Made by a program: the position numbers and the translations under genes | Shown: one piece after another, positions 19,501 to 27,654 of the stretch | Numbering within the stretch: the first letter of the stretch is position 1 | Layout of the letters: every line of letters begins with the position of its first letter | DNA from: Nitrosospira sp. Nsp2 | Lineage (GTDB): Bacteria > Pseudomonadota > Gammaproteobacteria > Burkholderiales > Nitrosomonadaceae | Reading direction: 5' to 3' | Assembly: GCF_003050965.1 (NCBI RefSeq) | Contig: NZ_QAOU01000002.1 | Span: 620,001-684,000, forward strand | DNA length: 64,000 nucleotides | The notes under the pieces: generated by a model | Database searches by the model: none | Told to the model about the DNA's origin: nothing | The model's input: the letters and a program-made list of their open reading frames with translations, nothing else

Positions 19501-22248
19501 TTGGCTAAAATTCCGTTTTGCCGTACGCCAGGTGAGGATGAGGTGCTGCCTCCATGGGACTTCAACCGGCTTGCTGGACAACTCGGAAACTGCGGCTGTA
19601 ACGGCGGGAACGACGAGTACGGCAATTACCACGGCAGTCCAGAACACGGGGTCCGTCGAGACCACCCATCCGAGCAGGGCCAATAGGAGCAAGGCCGGGG
19701 GCACAAGGCTGCGACGAAGATTATCCAGCAGTTTCCAGCGCGATAATGTCGACAGCATATTGGGCTGGTAGCCCCCGTGGGGGCCGGGTACCCGCCATAA
19801 CAGCCAGCTTGCGAGTTGCCAATCCCCACGTATCCACCGGTGCCGTCTGTTAACATCCGCGCGATAGCTGGATGGAAATTCTTCGTACAACTGAACATCA
19901 CTCAGTAAACCTGCCCGGGTGTAACATCCCTCCAGCAGGTCATGGCTTAAAATGCGATTTTCAGGAAAGCGGCGGCATAACACCCCCTCAAACGCGTCCA
20001 CGTCATAAATGCCCTTGCCGATGAACGACCCTTCGTGGAACAGATCCTGGTATACATCCGAGACGATCCGGGTGTAGGGATCAATGCCCGCCTCTCCGCC
20101 AAAAAGACGCGCATATTCCGAGCGGTTCGTGCTGGACAGACTCACCCCAATCCTTGGCTGCAGAATCCCATATCCCTCGGTAACGAGGACGTCATCTCCT
20201 CCTGCGGAGCTTGGGTCAAACCGAGGCTGATTCAATGGATGAGCCATGGCACCCACCAATTGATGGGCTACATCGCGCGGAAGTTGCGTATCGGTATCCA
20301 GGGTGATGACATACTTGATGTCAGGTAACACCGCTGTGTTGCCTGTGATTACGGAAAATGCATCACGCCCGCCTCCGCGCAAAAAAGTGTTCAAGTCAGC
20401 GAGCTTCCCGCGCTTTCGCTCGTAACCCATCCAGAGCTGTTCGTGGGGATTCCATCGGCGGGGACGATGAAACAGGAAAAATGCATCACGCTTATCGATC
20501 TTCGTGGAGTCAACTGTTTTATCCACGTCATCACCCGTGCCGACAGCATATTTTTTATTCAGTGCTTCGATACCCGTTTGCGCGAACTGCAACAAAGACT
20601 CGTCTTCCGCAAGCTTTTCCTGGACCGCGTCCCGAAAATCACTCAACAGGGCGAAATAAAGGTTATTGCCCTGGTTGGCCAGAAATTTAACTTCAAGCGC
20701 TTCGATAAGGCGATTCACCTCTGACTCGTCTGTCAGGATCGTGGGAACCACCACAAGTGTCGGAAACACGGATGGAATCCCCTTGGAGAAATCCATGCGT
20801 GGCAGCGAATGCGGCGACACCAGGAGAGAAGCGGCCCAGTTAACCAGCGCTACGGCAAGCTGACTCATCGCAAGTAACGACAGAATCGCCATCAGCCCCC
20901 AGAGCCACCCCTTCGCGCCTTCCGCATGCGCTTCCGTGATGAGGTTTCCGGCCATTACCAGTGTGATCAGCGCGATTGGACCGAGGTAACTCAACAGCGG
21001 GTGGCGCCGACCTATCCGACAAAATTGCTCTAATATCGAGAATTGAACCTGTGCAACCGTCTCAAGGTGCGCCGACCCCTTATCGACCAGATAAAATCCG
21101 ACGTGCGCCCTCACATTACCATTTCCATTCCCCTCACCCTCCCGCGCCAACCGAACTGCTTCACGTGCCACCTCAACTTCGGACAACGGGCTTGCCTTGG
21201 CCAAACGCTCTACCGCATGCCGATAGCGATCACGGCTGGAAAAATCCATGCGACCATAGCTGCCTCCCGGATCCTCGCGCAAGATTTTTTCAACGATACT
21301 GACGGTTTCGACAAACTCGCGCCAGTCGATTGCGCCCAGGGCGCGTAAACTATGGATGCTGTTGGAGATGGAAACCTGATCGGCCGCTTGTTGCTGATTC
21401 CCCAGTTGCACCATTTGATCGATGGTCTGATTCGATTCGGCAAGCCTTTGCTCAATCCACGTTAACGGAAGCGCCAGCGAGGGTCCCTGACCCTGCAGAC
21501 GGCGGGCCAATTCCGAAATAAAAGAAGCGGTCATCGGGGGATCGGATCTGGCCATATCGGCAATCACCAGGACCAGACTCTTCGGATCTTTATCGGCGAC
21601 GCGTGTGATTTCGTCGGCCCAGCTATCGGCGAGACTACGGTCTATTCTCCCGGCGGCCACACGGACGCCGACGCGACGGAGATTTTCGATCAGTGACAAC
21701 CTCAACATGATCGGAATTGCCCATAGCTCTCCCAATCTAAGGTTCGCGACCGTCTGATAAGCGGCGATGAAACGCCTGAGACTCTCCGTATCGACCCTGC
21801 CATCGCCATGCGAAACCGCCTGCAGCGCAATGTCATAAACCCGGGGAAGACCGGCGGACGTCCCGGTTGCCAGAATCGGCAATTCGCGGCTATAACTCTT
21901 GGGAAGGTGACGCTTTGCGAGGCGAATCTGCTCTTCTATGAGATAAAAATTGTCGTAAAGCCATTCACCCGCAGGGGTTAACAGCTGGTCCGCCGCCGCG
22001 GCTTCCGTCAGTACCCTGCCGATATCGAATAACTTGCTCTCGTTCTCATCCAGTCGCGCCAGCAGCTGATCCGTGCCCCGGCCCGAAGCCAATTCGTGAG
22101 AGGCCGCAAGGATACCGCCGTACAGCTCCATCTGATCAGCGCTGAACAACTCGGATCGTAAAGGCAATTCTTCCCTGATCGGCACCCGCCGACTCCGGGT
22201 ACTACGAAAGCGAGTCGCGAAGCGAAGCAAAAGCTCAGAAACAGTCAT
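13561..22248 (-). CDS. ndvB: Cyclic beta-1,2-glucan synthase (NdvB/ChvB/Cgs family)
   Basis: A 2,895-residue inner-membrane enzyme, close in size to rhizobial NdvB and Brucella Cgs. It polymerises glucose from UDP-glucose, then trims and cyclises the product to periplasmic cyclic glucan. Hydrophobic segments occur near residues 415-475, 815-860 and 1000-1035. The glycosyltransferase (GT84) part carries LDTDTQLPRD near residue 650, SHDLLEG and the RRHRWIRGDWQ motif. The C-terminal half has two carbohydrate-binding/GH94-like modules. The last includes MGTGDWNDGMN near residue 2574, the phosphorylase-type catalytic Asp region that sets chain length. AAGG lies before the ATG. No ndvA-type exporter is adjacent. 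The periplasmic glucan would serve osmotic adaptation. Confidence 0.92.
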   Translation of the reverse strand: MTVSELLLRFATRFRSTRSRRVPIREELPLRSELFSADQMELYGGILAASHELASGRGTDQLLARLDENESKLFDIGRVLTEAAAADQLLTPAGEWLYDNFYLIEEQIRLAKRHLPKSYSRELPILATGTSAGLPRVYDIALQAVSHGDGRVDTESLRRFIAAYQTVANLRLGELWAIPIMLRLSLIENLRRVGVRVAAGRIDRSLADSWADEITRVADKDPKSLVLVIADMARSDPPMTASFISELARRLQGQGPSLALPLTWIEQRLAESNQTIDQMVQLGNQQQAADQVSISNSIHSLRALGAIDWREFVETVSIVEKILREDPGGSYGRMDFSSRDRYRHAVERLAKASPLSEVEVAREAVRLAREGEGNGNGNVRAHVGFYLVDKGSAHLETVAQVQFSILEQFCRIGRRHPLLSYLGPIALITLVMAGNLITEAHAEGAKGWLWGLMAILSLLAMSQLAVALVNWAASLLVSPHSLPRMDFSKGIPSVFPTLVVVPTILTDESEVNRLIEALEVKFLANQGNNLYFALLSDFRDAVQEKLAEDESLLQFAQTGIEALNKKYAVGTGDDVDKTVDSTKIDKRDAFFLFHRPRRWNPHEQLWMGYERKRGKLADLNTFLRGGGRDAFSVITGNTAVLPDIKYVITLDTDTQLPRDVAHQLVGAMAHPLNQPRFDPSSAGGDDVLVTEGYGILQPRIGVSLSSTNRSEYARLFGGEAGIDPYTRIVSDVYQDLFHEGSFIGKGIYDVDAFEGVLCRRFPENRILSHDLLEGCYTRAGLLSDVQLYEEFPSSYRADVNRRHRWIRGDWQLASWLLWRVPGPHGGYQPNMLSTLSRWKLLDNLRRSLVPPALLLLALLGWVVSTDPVFWTAVVIAVLVVPAVTAAVSELSSKPVEVPWRQHLILTWRTAKRNFSQVLFTLASLPYEAYFSLDAIFRTHVRLFITRRRLLEWNPSHEVEREAESAVTQPRRASIAQAFREMWIAPTTAVGAAAGIVVSTPLTLIVAMPLLLLWGAFPVVAWWISRPLPPRTAELSVAQLFFLRQVARRTWFFFETFVGPKDNWLPPDNFQEHPVPTVAHRTSPTNMGLSLLANLAAYDFGYASTGQLVERTTNTLQSMETLERYAGHFYNWYDTQTKAPLTRYVSTVDSGNLGGHLLTLRAGLLEIIDMPVIREQVFLGLGETFHILQESAGTAAAASLAQFEQALVNANEVRPVTITRARADLDWLSSCSREVVRELSAHSPGPAIPEAIEWANALNRQCESAFRELIDLLPQPLLTGAMADENEATQALGVPSLRQLADQGSELARDWAATMEQLAFQAGEMAQMKYGFLFNPAQRQLAIGYNVGEHRLDNSYYDLLASEARLCNFVAIAQGELPQESWFALGRLLTTYGGEAALLSWSGSMFEYLMPLLIMPTFDNTLLDQTCKAAVKRQIAYGEERRVPWGISESGYNAVDVQFNYQYRAFGVPGLGLKRGLGEDLVIAPYACVLGLMVEAEAACANLQHMASQDMAGRFGFYEAVDYTPSRLRRGETRAVVRSFMAHHQGMSLLSLAYLLLDKPMQRRFTSEPLFRATMLLLQERIPKATVIRSPGAELPDVKVVKELPEMPMRMLSSANTPVPEVQLLSNGRYHVMVTNSGGGRSRWKDLAVTRWREDSTCDNWGNFCYLRDVATGEFWSNTYQPTCKEPKRYGVIFSEGRVEFRRRDLDFDTHTEITVSPEDDIEIRRIRITNRAWTRRSIEITSYAEVVLAPPSADAQAPAFGNLFVQTEILPDRHAILCSRRPRSHTDLVPWMLHLMTVHGVATEQVSYETDRKAFIGRGNDVSTPLALTDPAPLSGSAGSVLDPIVAIRKVVAIEPGESATIDIVTGAGDSRHAVMHLVEKYQDQHLKNRVFDLAWTHSLVVLRQLNATEADAQMFGRLAGSVLYANTYLRAEAAVLAKNQRSQSGLWGYAISGDLPIVLLQISDSGSIQLVRQLIQAHAYWRVKGLAVDLVIWNEDHSSYRQILHDHIMGLVAGSAEAHVLDRPGGIFIRRAEQIASEDRILLQTAARVIILDTKGSLAEQLTRRVPTELPVAPPRTLPVRRSVPAQESPLPHRELLFFNGLGGFTADGREYVITMEPGQMTPVPWVNVIANPQLGTVISESGQAYTWCDNAHEFRLTPWNNDPICDPGGEAYYLRDEENGYFWSPSPLPKRGASSYVTRHGFGYSAFEHTEGGIRSELLVYVAPDAPVKFAVLTVHNDSGRLRKLSATGCIEWVLGDLPEKGRMHVVTEIDESSGILLARNPYNNEFTGRVAFFDVDDKARSITCDRTEFIGRNGRLSDPAAMASKDLSGRVGPGLDPCGAIRVGFELLDGRTRRIVFRLGAGLDAGDALNVAQRFRGQAVAYEVLEAVHRYWVHTLGKIQVKTPDPSVNVMINGWLVYQVMACRLWGRSGYYQSGGAFGFRDQLQDVMALVHAEPALVREHLLRSASRQFVEGDVQHWWHPPGGRGIRSRCSDDYLWLPLAACRYITTTGDMGVLDETVSYLEGRPVGPDEESYYDLPIHSEQTSTFYEHCVRSVVHGLRFGQHGLPLMGTGDWNDGMNLVGFHGRGESVWLAFFLYDILIQFSELAVQHGDAAFAARCRKEAGVLRSNIEQHTWDGNWYLRAYFDDGTPLGSTSNPECRIDAVAQSWSVLSGAGSEERQRQAMEAVNQHLVRRDAKLIQLLDPPFDQSPLNPGYIKGYVPGVRENGGQYTHAALWTTMAFAMLGDHERAWELLAMINPVNHTQTPEMVSIYKVEPYVVSADVYAVSPHVGRGGWSWYTGSAGWLYRLMLETLLGVTLEERKLRLDPRLPSDWDSFTVDYRYGETNYHITVMRSQGGAGKAGIAIDGAEQSDNFIALVDDRVSHAVEVRIEA

Positions 22249-22922
22249 GCCGCCAGCCTTGAAGTTGAATATTGCGCTGCACTACACCCGTGGTGGTGAT
22301 CGTCCCGGCGCTGGCAGAAGAGCACGCAGAACTGCAGCCATGCGCCATTGTCGCGGTGACCGCGGCACGCGCGAACACGCTATTACCTACGCAGGGTCCA
22401 GTCCGTTCTCGACCCCGAACCAATGAATAGGAATAAAAAAGGAAGAGGTGATGTGGAATATTGTCGAACTCCCTCTTGAAAGCGGTAAGCAGAAATTGTT
22501 GCGAAAGGAGAGCTGTACCGCCGGGTCTCCACCGCTTCTTATCTGAGTGGCATGCAATACACTAGAGACCGCAGGTCATCCTACCCTGCGCTTGTATCGC
22601 GTTCAGCTGGATCGTGCCGGAATGTTCCGCGCGAAGCTTCCAGCTTCCTTTGCAATTCGTGCCGGGCCATCGATGCGCAAGCGGCTCCAATTGTCTGGAG
22701 AACATATTAAAAACTGACTCATCCGTAGTATGTACGCTACCGCACAAAAATGCCGGCATATTAATGGAATACTTGAAAAGCTTACCGTCTTCAAAAAATT
22801 CACCCGGGAATACATGCTAATATAAGTTTGGGAACCGCCCGGTGAGAAATGGGAGTGCCGGACGCAGACTTTCGATAATTGTCCCCGCAGGCTGCGCTTA
22901 TTTTTACAGATTTCTGTATCGA
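22249..22922. other. Divergent intergenic region between ndvB and the Crp regulator
   Basis: A 674-bp gap holding both divergent promoters. A 31-codon ORF at 22451-22546 has a purine-rich leader (GGAAGAGGTG) but no recognisable product. No other gene is supported. The intact Crp-like regulator is the obvious candidate to act here, though I could not pick out a convincing paired operator. Confidence 0.5.
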
Positions 22923-23651
22923 ATGCTAAGCTCTCCCTCACATCAGCCCAACCAGAACCGATTGCTCGCCGCCCTTCCGGCATTCGAGTTTGAGCGTTTA
23001 AAACCTCATCTGGAACTGGTTCACATGCCCCTCGGCGACGTTCTGTGCGAATCAGGCGGCCGGCTGTCTTACGTTTACTTTCCAACTTCTACTATCATCT
23101 CCCTGCACTATATACTGGAAAATGGCGCGTCATCCGAGATTGCAGGGGTGGGCAATGAAGGGATGCTGGGAGTTTCGCTGTTTATGGGTGGTGAAAGCAC
23201 GCCAAGCTGGGCCACTGTGCAAACCGCAGGTTATGGTTACAGGCTCAAGGCAACATTATTGATGCAGGAGTTCAATCAAGGCGGACCCGTGCAGCGTCTG
23301 CTGTTGCGTTACACTCAGGCGCTCATCACCCAGATCTCTCAAACTGCGGTATGCAATAGGCATCATACGATCGAGCAGCAGCTTAGCCGCTGGCTGTTGT
23401 TAACGCTCGACCGGCTGAATTCCGAGGAACTTATCATGACCCAGGAATTGATTGCCAGCATGCTTGGCGTTCGTCGTGAAGGTATTACCGAAGCCGCCGG
23501 CAAATTGCAACAGGGGGGAATTATTCGCTACCGCCGTGGGCACATCACCGTTCTGGACCGGAAGGGACTGGAAGCGCATGTATGCGAGTGCTATGACGTA
23601 GTAAGGAAAGAATTTGAACGCCTTGTACGCGACGTTGTAAACGTCAGATAG
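22923..23651 (+). CDS. Crp/Fnr family transcriptional regulator
   Basis: A 242-residue regulator. The N-terminal effector-binding barrel (about residues 20-145) contains VYFPTSTIISL and VGNEGMLGVSLFMGG. The dimerisation helix follows. The C-terminal winged helix (about 170-230) has TQELIASMLGVRREGITEAAGKLQQGGIIRYRRG. No Fnr-type Cys cluster is present. The ATG at 22923 is chosen because it aligns with the start of the paralogue at 12786; the longer ORF from 22842 adds unrelated residues. No strong SD is visible. It sits divergently from the glucan synthase gene, so regulation of that gene is possible but unproven. Confidence 0.88.
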   Translation: MLSSPSHQPNQNRLLAALPAFEFERLKPHLELVHMPLGDVLCESGGRLSYVYFPTSTIISLHYILENGASSEIAGVGNEGMLGVSLFMGGESTPSWATVQTAGYGYRLKATLLMQEFNQGGPVQRLLLRYTQALITQISQTAVCNRHHTIEQQLSRWLLLTLDRLNSEELIMTQELIASMLGVRREGITEAAGKLQQGGIIRYRRGHITVLDRKGLEAHVCECYDVVRKEFERLVRDVVNVR

Positions 23652-24005
23652 CCGGAAAACCCAGCTTCCTGAGTATGCGCCTGGCTTAACCCCCTTTCTC
23701 TCCCTTTTTCCCGAACCTCCCCTCTCATCCCGCAAGGCATGGGACGCTTCTACACGCCGACCTAACGTCTGCGGGCGTGAACTCCAGGCCGGGAAAACGC
23801 GCTTCTGTCTTCCCTTATTTCTCCCTATATTTTCCGTGCACAGTCCTATCGCCTCCCGCCTCTCCAATTTGACAGAAGAATTATTTAAGACAGGAAACCT
23901 CCACTCCTTATCCAACGTTCAACCCAATAGCTTAAGCGCGAGAACGAATGTGCGCTGACGTACCGAATGAATCACGTTGCAGAAGTATGATTATCCTCAA
24001 TTTTG
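23652..24005. other. Intergenic region with no supported gene
   Basis: A pyrimidine-rich stretch (23690-23730) follows the regulator. No credible coding frame, hairpin or RNA gene was seen. Confidence 0.5.
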
Positions 24006-26021
24006 ATGTTTCCCATACTGAGGCTTACGCCGGACATGCGAGCTCGCTACCGCAGGTTATTGCCGATCTTCGGCATTTTTTTTCTGCTCATCGTCATATT
24101 CGTCATCTGGTTCGACTGGAATATGATCAAGCCGTACGCCGAACGCCAGGTCACCGAGAAAACAGGGCGCGAATTCACTATTCGAGGCGACCTGAATGTC
24201 AGTCTGTCTCTCAACCCTATGATTAGCGCGGAGGGAATTTCACTGGCAAATGCGGAATGGGGAACGGAGCAGCCGATGCTCGATATCGGCAAGGCATCGT
24301 TCCGTATCAGTCTGTGGGATCTGTTACTTGGGGATGTCGTGCTTCCGGAAGTATCGATCTCGCGCCCGAGAATCCTTCTCGAAAAGAGCGAAGATGGGAA
24401 GCGGAACTGGGACCTGAAAAAACCGGAAGAAGAGGTAGAGCCGCCGAAAATTGGCAGGCTCGCTCTGGAAGATGGAAAGCTCATCTTTCGGGACCCAAAG
24501 ACCAAAACAGATGTGCATGTAACCATATTCACGGATTCGGGCGGCGATGCACGAGAAATGCCATTGAACGTGACCGCGGAAGGCACATACGCCGATCTGG
24601 CATTCACGGCTCAAGCCCTGGGCGGCCAGTTGACGTCCCTCACGGACAAGACAAAGCCCTATCCCGTTAAAGCGCGCGTCGAGATCGGGACGACCCGCGC
24701 AACAGCGGAGGGAACGGTTACCGGACTGCAGGAATTGGCGTCCATGAACCTAAAATTAAAGATTGAGGGGGAAGATATGTCCGCCCTCTACCCGATAGCC
24801 GGCATCGTTTTCTTCCCATCCCCACCGTATGAGATTTCCGGAAACCTCACGCATCAGAAAACGGAGTGGGCAATGAAGGGATTTTCGGGGAAGGTGGGGG
24901 ACAGCGACATGGGTGGAGACCTGGTTTTTGATACGGGTGGAGAAAGGCCGATCCTGCGCGGCGATGTGATATCGAAAGTTCTCGACCTCACTGATTTAAG
25001 TGGCATGATCGGCGCCAGAAAGGCTCCTCAGCCGCAGGATAGCCCGCAGGAGAAGAAGGAGAAGAAGGCTTCCATCGAGGCCCAGAAGGATCGCCTGCTG
25101 CCCGATCAGGAGTTCCGGGTGGATCGCCTGCGGGCGATGGATGCGGACGTCAAGTTTACCGGCGAGTCAATCCGCAATAAGGAACTGCCGGTCGAACATG
25201 TTCATACACACCTCAAAGTCGATAACGGACTAATGACGATCGACCCCCTCAATTTCGCGGTCGCGGGTGGAAATATTGTAGGCTCGGTAATGATAAACGG
25301 ACGCGAGGAGATTCCGACTGCGGACATCAAGATCGATTTAAAACGGCTGCAGTTGAGGAAGTTATTTCCCAAAATGGAGCTTACCCATGGGAGTGCAGGC
25401 TTGATAGGGGGTGCAACCAGAATAAAAGCGCACGGCAAATCTGTGGGCGGGCTGTTGGCGTCCGCCGACGGCCGCTTCTCGTTGATCATGTCAGGCGGGC
25501 AAATCAGCAATATGATCTTGGAGATTATCGGCCTCGATGCGGGCGAGGTGATCAAATTCCTCTTTGCCGGCGATAAAAACGTCCCGGTTCGTTGCGCTGT
25601 CGTCGATTACGCCATCACGAAAGGCGTGATGGCCACCGAGACTTTTGTCATCGATACAACGGATACGAATATCCTGGGTGAAGGCCGAATAAGCCTGCTG
25701 GATGAAGCGATCGAGATGAAACTGTCGCCCGAGCCGAAAGACTTCAGCATATTAAGTCTCCGTACGCCTGTTCACATTGCGGGAACATTTAAACACCCGA
25801 AGGTTTATCCCGACAAAATGCTCGCCATACGTGTCGGCGCCGCGGTCGTGCTAGGCGTTCTTGCAACCCCGTTAGCCGCGCTGATACCGTTGATCGAAAC
25901 CGGCCCAGGCGAGGATAGCGATTGCAAGGCACTCATCGCTTCGGTGAAGCAACCGCTGAAAACCAAAAAGGGACACGAGAAAAAAACTGAAGCCAAGAAA
26001 CCAGTTGTCGAGAAGCCATAG
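24006..26021 (+). CDS. AsmA family protein
   Basis: A 671-residue envelope protein with one N-terminal transmembrane helix (LLPIFGIFFLLIVIFVIW) and a large periplasmic region. The AsmA start pattern (FTIRGDLNVSLSLNPMISAEGISLANAEWG) is followed by beta-rich repeats and a typical C-terminal AsmA segment (IVGSVMINGREEIPTADIKID; LLASADGRFSLIMSGG). AsmA-like proteins form bridge-like grooves thought to carry phospholipids between membranes. A Lys-rich tail (KKGHEKKTEAKK) follows. ATG 24006 and ATG 24036 are both possible starts and neither has a strong SD. The gene appears monocistronic. Confidence 0.9.
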   Translation: MFPILRLTPDMRARYRRLLPIFGIFFLLIVIFVIWFDWNMIKPYAERQVTEKTGREFTIRGDLNVSLSLNPMISAEGISLANAEWGTEQPMLDIGKASFRISLWDLLLGDVVLPEVSISRPRILLEKSEDGKRNWDLKKPEEEVEPPKIGRLALEDGKLIFRDPKTKTDVHVTIFTDSGGDAREMPLNVTAEGTYADLAFTAQALGGQLTSLTDKTKPYPVKARVEIGTTRATAEGTVTGLQELASMNLKLKIEGEDMSALYPIAGIVFFPSPPYEISGNLTHQKTEWAMKGFSGKVGDSDMGGDLVFDTGGERPILRGDVISKVLDLTDLSGMIGARKAPQPQDSPQEKKEKKASIEAQKDRLLPDQEFRVDRLRAMDADVKFTGESIRNKELPVEHVHTHLKVDNGLMTIDPLNFAVAGGNIVGSVMINGREEIPTADIKIDLKRLQLRKLFPKMELTHGSAGLIGGATRIKAHGKSVGGLLASADGRFSLIMSGGQISNMILEIIGLDAGEVIKFLFAGDKNVPVRCAVVDYAITKGVMATETFVIDTTDTNILGEGRISLLDEAIEMKLSPEPKDFSILSLRTPVHIAGTFKHPKVYPDKMLAIRVGAAVVLGVLATPLAALIPLIETGPGEDSDCKALIASVKQPLKTKKGHEKKTEAKKPVVEKP

Positions 26022-26152
26022 GCAACCCAGCAGCCTTCCCTTGGGTCAGGGACTGTATGGAAGCGGTAATTGCTGTATTGCGCGAAGTTCTTTTTTAACC
26101 AATCTGTCGCGCCGCCAGGTTCGACTCGCTCATGCTGAACAGGAGGCATACC

Positions 26153-26338
26153 ATGGCACAAGGCGATAAGTCCGCTTATACCGATAAGCAGAAACGTCAG
26201 GTGAAACACATTGAAGAAGGATATGAGAAAAAGGGCGTTCCCAGGGATGAGGCGAAGCGGCGCGCCTGGGCGACGGAGAACAAGCTGTCCGGGGACGAAA
26301 AAAAATCAGGGTCGGGCAAGGAGTCTAAAAAACATTGA
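26153..26338 (+). CDS. Small conserved Lys-rich stress-type protein
   Basis: A 61-residue protein. The core KQKRQVKHIEEGYEKKGVPRDEAKRRAWATENK and the GSGKESKKH tail are conserved in a small soluble family often labelled plasmid stabilization protein, without experimental basis that I know of. AGGAGG at 26141-26146 fixes the ATG at 26153 rather than 26132. It is followed by a short-chain dehydrogenase, a pairing common in general-stress clusters. Confidence 0.75.
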   Translation: MAQGDKSAYTDKQKRQVKHIEEGYEKKGVPRDEAKRRAWATENKLSGDEKKSGSGKESKKH

Positions 26339-26441
26339 ACGACCGTTCTGATCCCGTCTCGTTGCATTTTCTCGTTTCCGGTTAACGAATCGTCATTCCG
26401 GTCACATCCATTGTTTATCGATAGCTAACGAGGTGTTTATC

Positions 26442-27299
26442 ATGGAAAAGGAAAAAGAAATTCCTGCACAACATCAGCCCCGACAGCCTGGGATCGAGAC
26501 GGAGATGACCCCGGAGCCTGACTCAACCGTTGAAGAATATAAAGGCAGTGGCAAGCTGGAATCCAAGGTGGCGATTATTACAGGCGGGGATAGCGGTATT
26601 GGCCGAGCGGTGGCGGTCGCGTTCGCCAAGGAGGGAGCGGATATTGTTGTCGTCTACCTCAACGAACACGGGGACGCCAACGACACCAAAAAGGAAGTCG
26701 AGCAATGCGGACGAAGATGCGAATTAATCGCCGGCGACGTGGGCAGCGAAAAATTCTGCGCTGAGGTGGTGGAAAAAACGATCTCCACTTTCGGGCACAT
26801 TGAGATTCTCGTCAATAATGCCGCTGAGCAGCATGTCCGGGAAGATATCATGGATATCGACAATGCCCAGCTCGAGAAAACGTTTCGCACCAATATCTTC
26901 TCAATGTTTTACATGGTAAAGGCTGTACTCCCGCATTTTAAAACGGGGGCGCGAATAATCAACACAACCTCTGTTACCGCCTATAAAGGCAGCGCCCATC
27001 TTCTCGACTATTCTTCAACCAAAGGCGCAATTGTCGCGTTTACGCGTTCATTGTCGTTGCAACTGGTCGAACGGGAAATATTGGTCAATGCCGTTGCACC
27101 GGGGCCCATATGGACACCATTGATACCTTCCACGTTCCCGCCTGACAAAGTAGCCAAGTTCGGAAAAGACGTTCCGATGAAACGGCCCGGCCAGCCCGAC
27201 GAGGTAGCGCCGTGTTATGTTTTTCTGGCCTCACGCGATTGTTCCTATATGTCCGGCCAGGTGCTGCATCCCAACGGCGGGAAAATTATTAATGGATAG
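26442..27299 (+). CDS. Short-chain dehydrogenase, general-stress SDR type
   Basis: A 285-residue SDR of the extended-N-terminus type (YhdF/YghA-like). An acidic leader of about 45 residues precedes the NAD(P)-binding motif TGGDSGIGRAVA. The following NNAA motif, the active-site Ser in NTTSV and the YSSTK Tyr-x3-Lys pair are all present. PG-x-IWTPLIPS and a C-terminal SGQVLHPNGG complete the fold. The substrate is unknown; probably an aldehyde or ketone. ATG 26442 is favoured by GAGG upstream. Likely stress-induced, judging from homologues. Confidence 0.9.
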   Translation: MEKEKEIPAQHQPRQPGIETEMTPEPDSTVEEYKGSGKLESKVAIITGGDSGIGRAVAVAFAKEGADIVVVYLNEHGDANDTKKEVEQCGRRCELIAGDVGSEKFCAEVVEKTISTFGHIEILVNNAAEQHVREDIMDIDNAQLEKTFRTNIFSMFYMVKAVLPHFKTGARIINTTSVTAYKGSAHLLDYSSTKGAIVAFTRSLSLQLVEREILVNAVAPGPIWTPLIPSTFPPDKVAKFGKDVPMKRPGQPDEVAPCYVFLASRDCSYMSGQVLHPNGGKIING

Positions 27300-27654
27300 G
27301 GAAAACGCCGGGCGGGGGAGCCTTGCGAGGAACATTGAATAAGGGGGCGAGTTCGTCTTAACATGATCTATCGAGCCCGGTTGGGCGCACTCGTTCAAAA
27401 CAAAAAGGGCCCGCCCTTTCGCTCCGGACTGCCGGGGACCGGGGCGCGAAGGAGCGAACAAGGCCCCCGTCCCCCTGGTGCCTGAGGTGCAGCAGCACAT
27501 CCTGCTTGCGCAGAAGTGGCTCAGGTAAGCTATGATTCATGGTCTTACTCCAGCCAGCCCCGGTGAGGGTTAGGCTCGAAAAACGGAATAGCATTTTCAC
27601 CCGGCCCGAAGTATAACCTTTAGCCCTGCAGGCTAAAAAACAGGGGCATTACGT
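27300..27654. other. Intergenic region with two inverted repeats
   Basis: No gene supported. It contains TTCGCTCC (27418-27425) and GGAGCGAA (27451-27458) as perfect arms with a 25-nt GC-rich loop, extended imperfectly outward. It also holds the small palindrome before the SRPBCC gene listed next. Confidence 0.5.
27619..27637. promoter_or_regulatory. Inverted repeat before the SRPBCC-LOV-methyltransferase operon
   Basis: TTTAGCC-CTGCA-GGCTAAA has 7-bp perfect arms. It ends 17 bp before the ATG at 27655 and lies just upstream of the GGGG ribosome binding site. It may be an operator or a short leader hairpin that affects translation. Confidence 0.4.

Noticed and set aside
22451-22546. 31-codon ORF with purine-rich leader
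   Set aside because: Too short, spacing to the ATG is poor and the product resembles nothing known.
22603-23085. 160-codon minus-strand ORF opposite the Crp regulator
   Set aside because: It overlaps the intact regulator gene and shows no domain or start signal.
27231-27600. Minus-strand ORFs in the SDR-SRPBCC spacer
   Set aside because: Composition is dictated by GC-rich inverted repeats; no start signal or family match.
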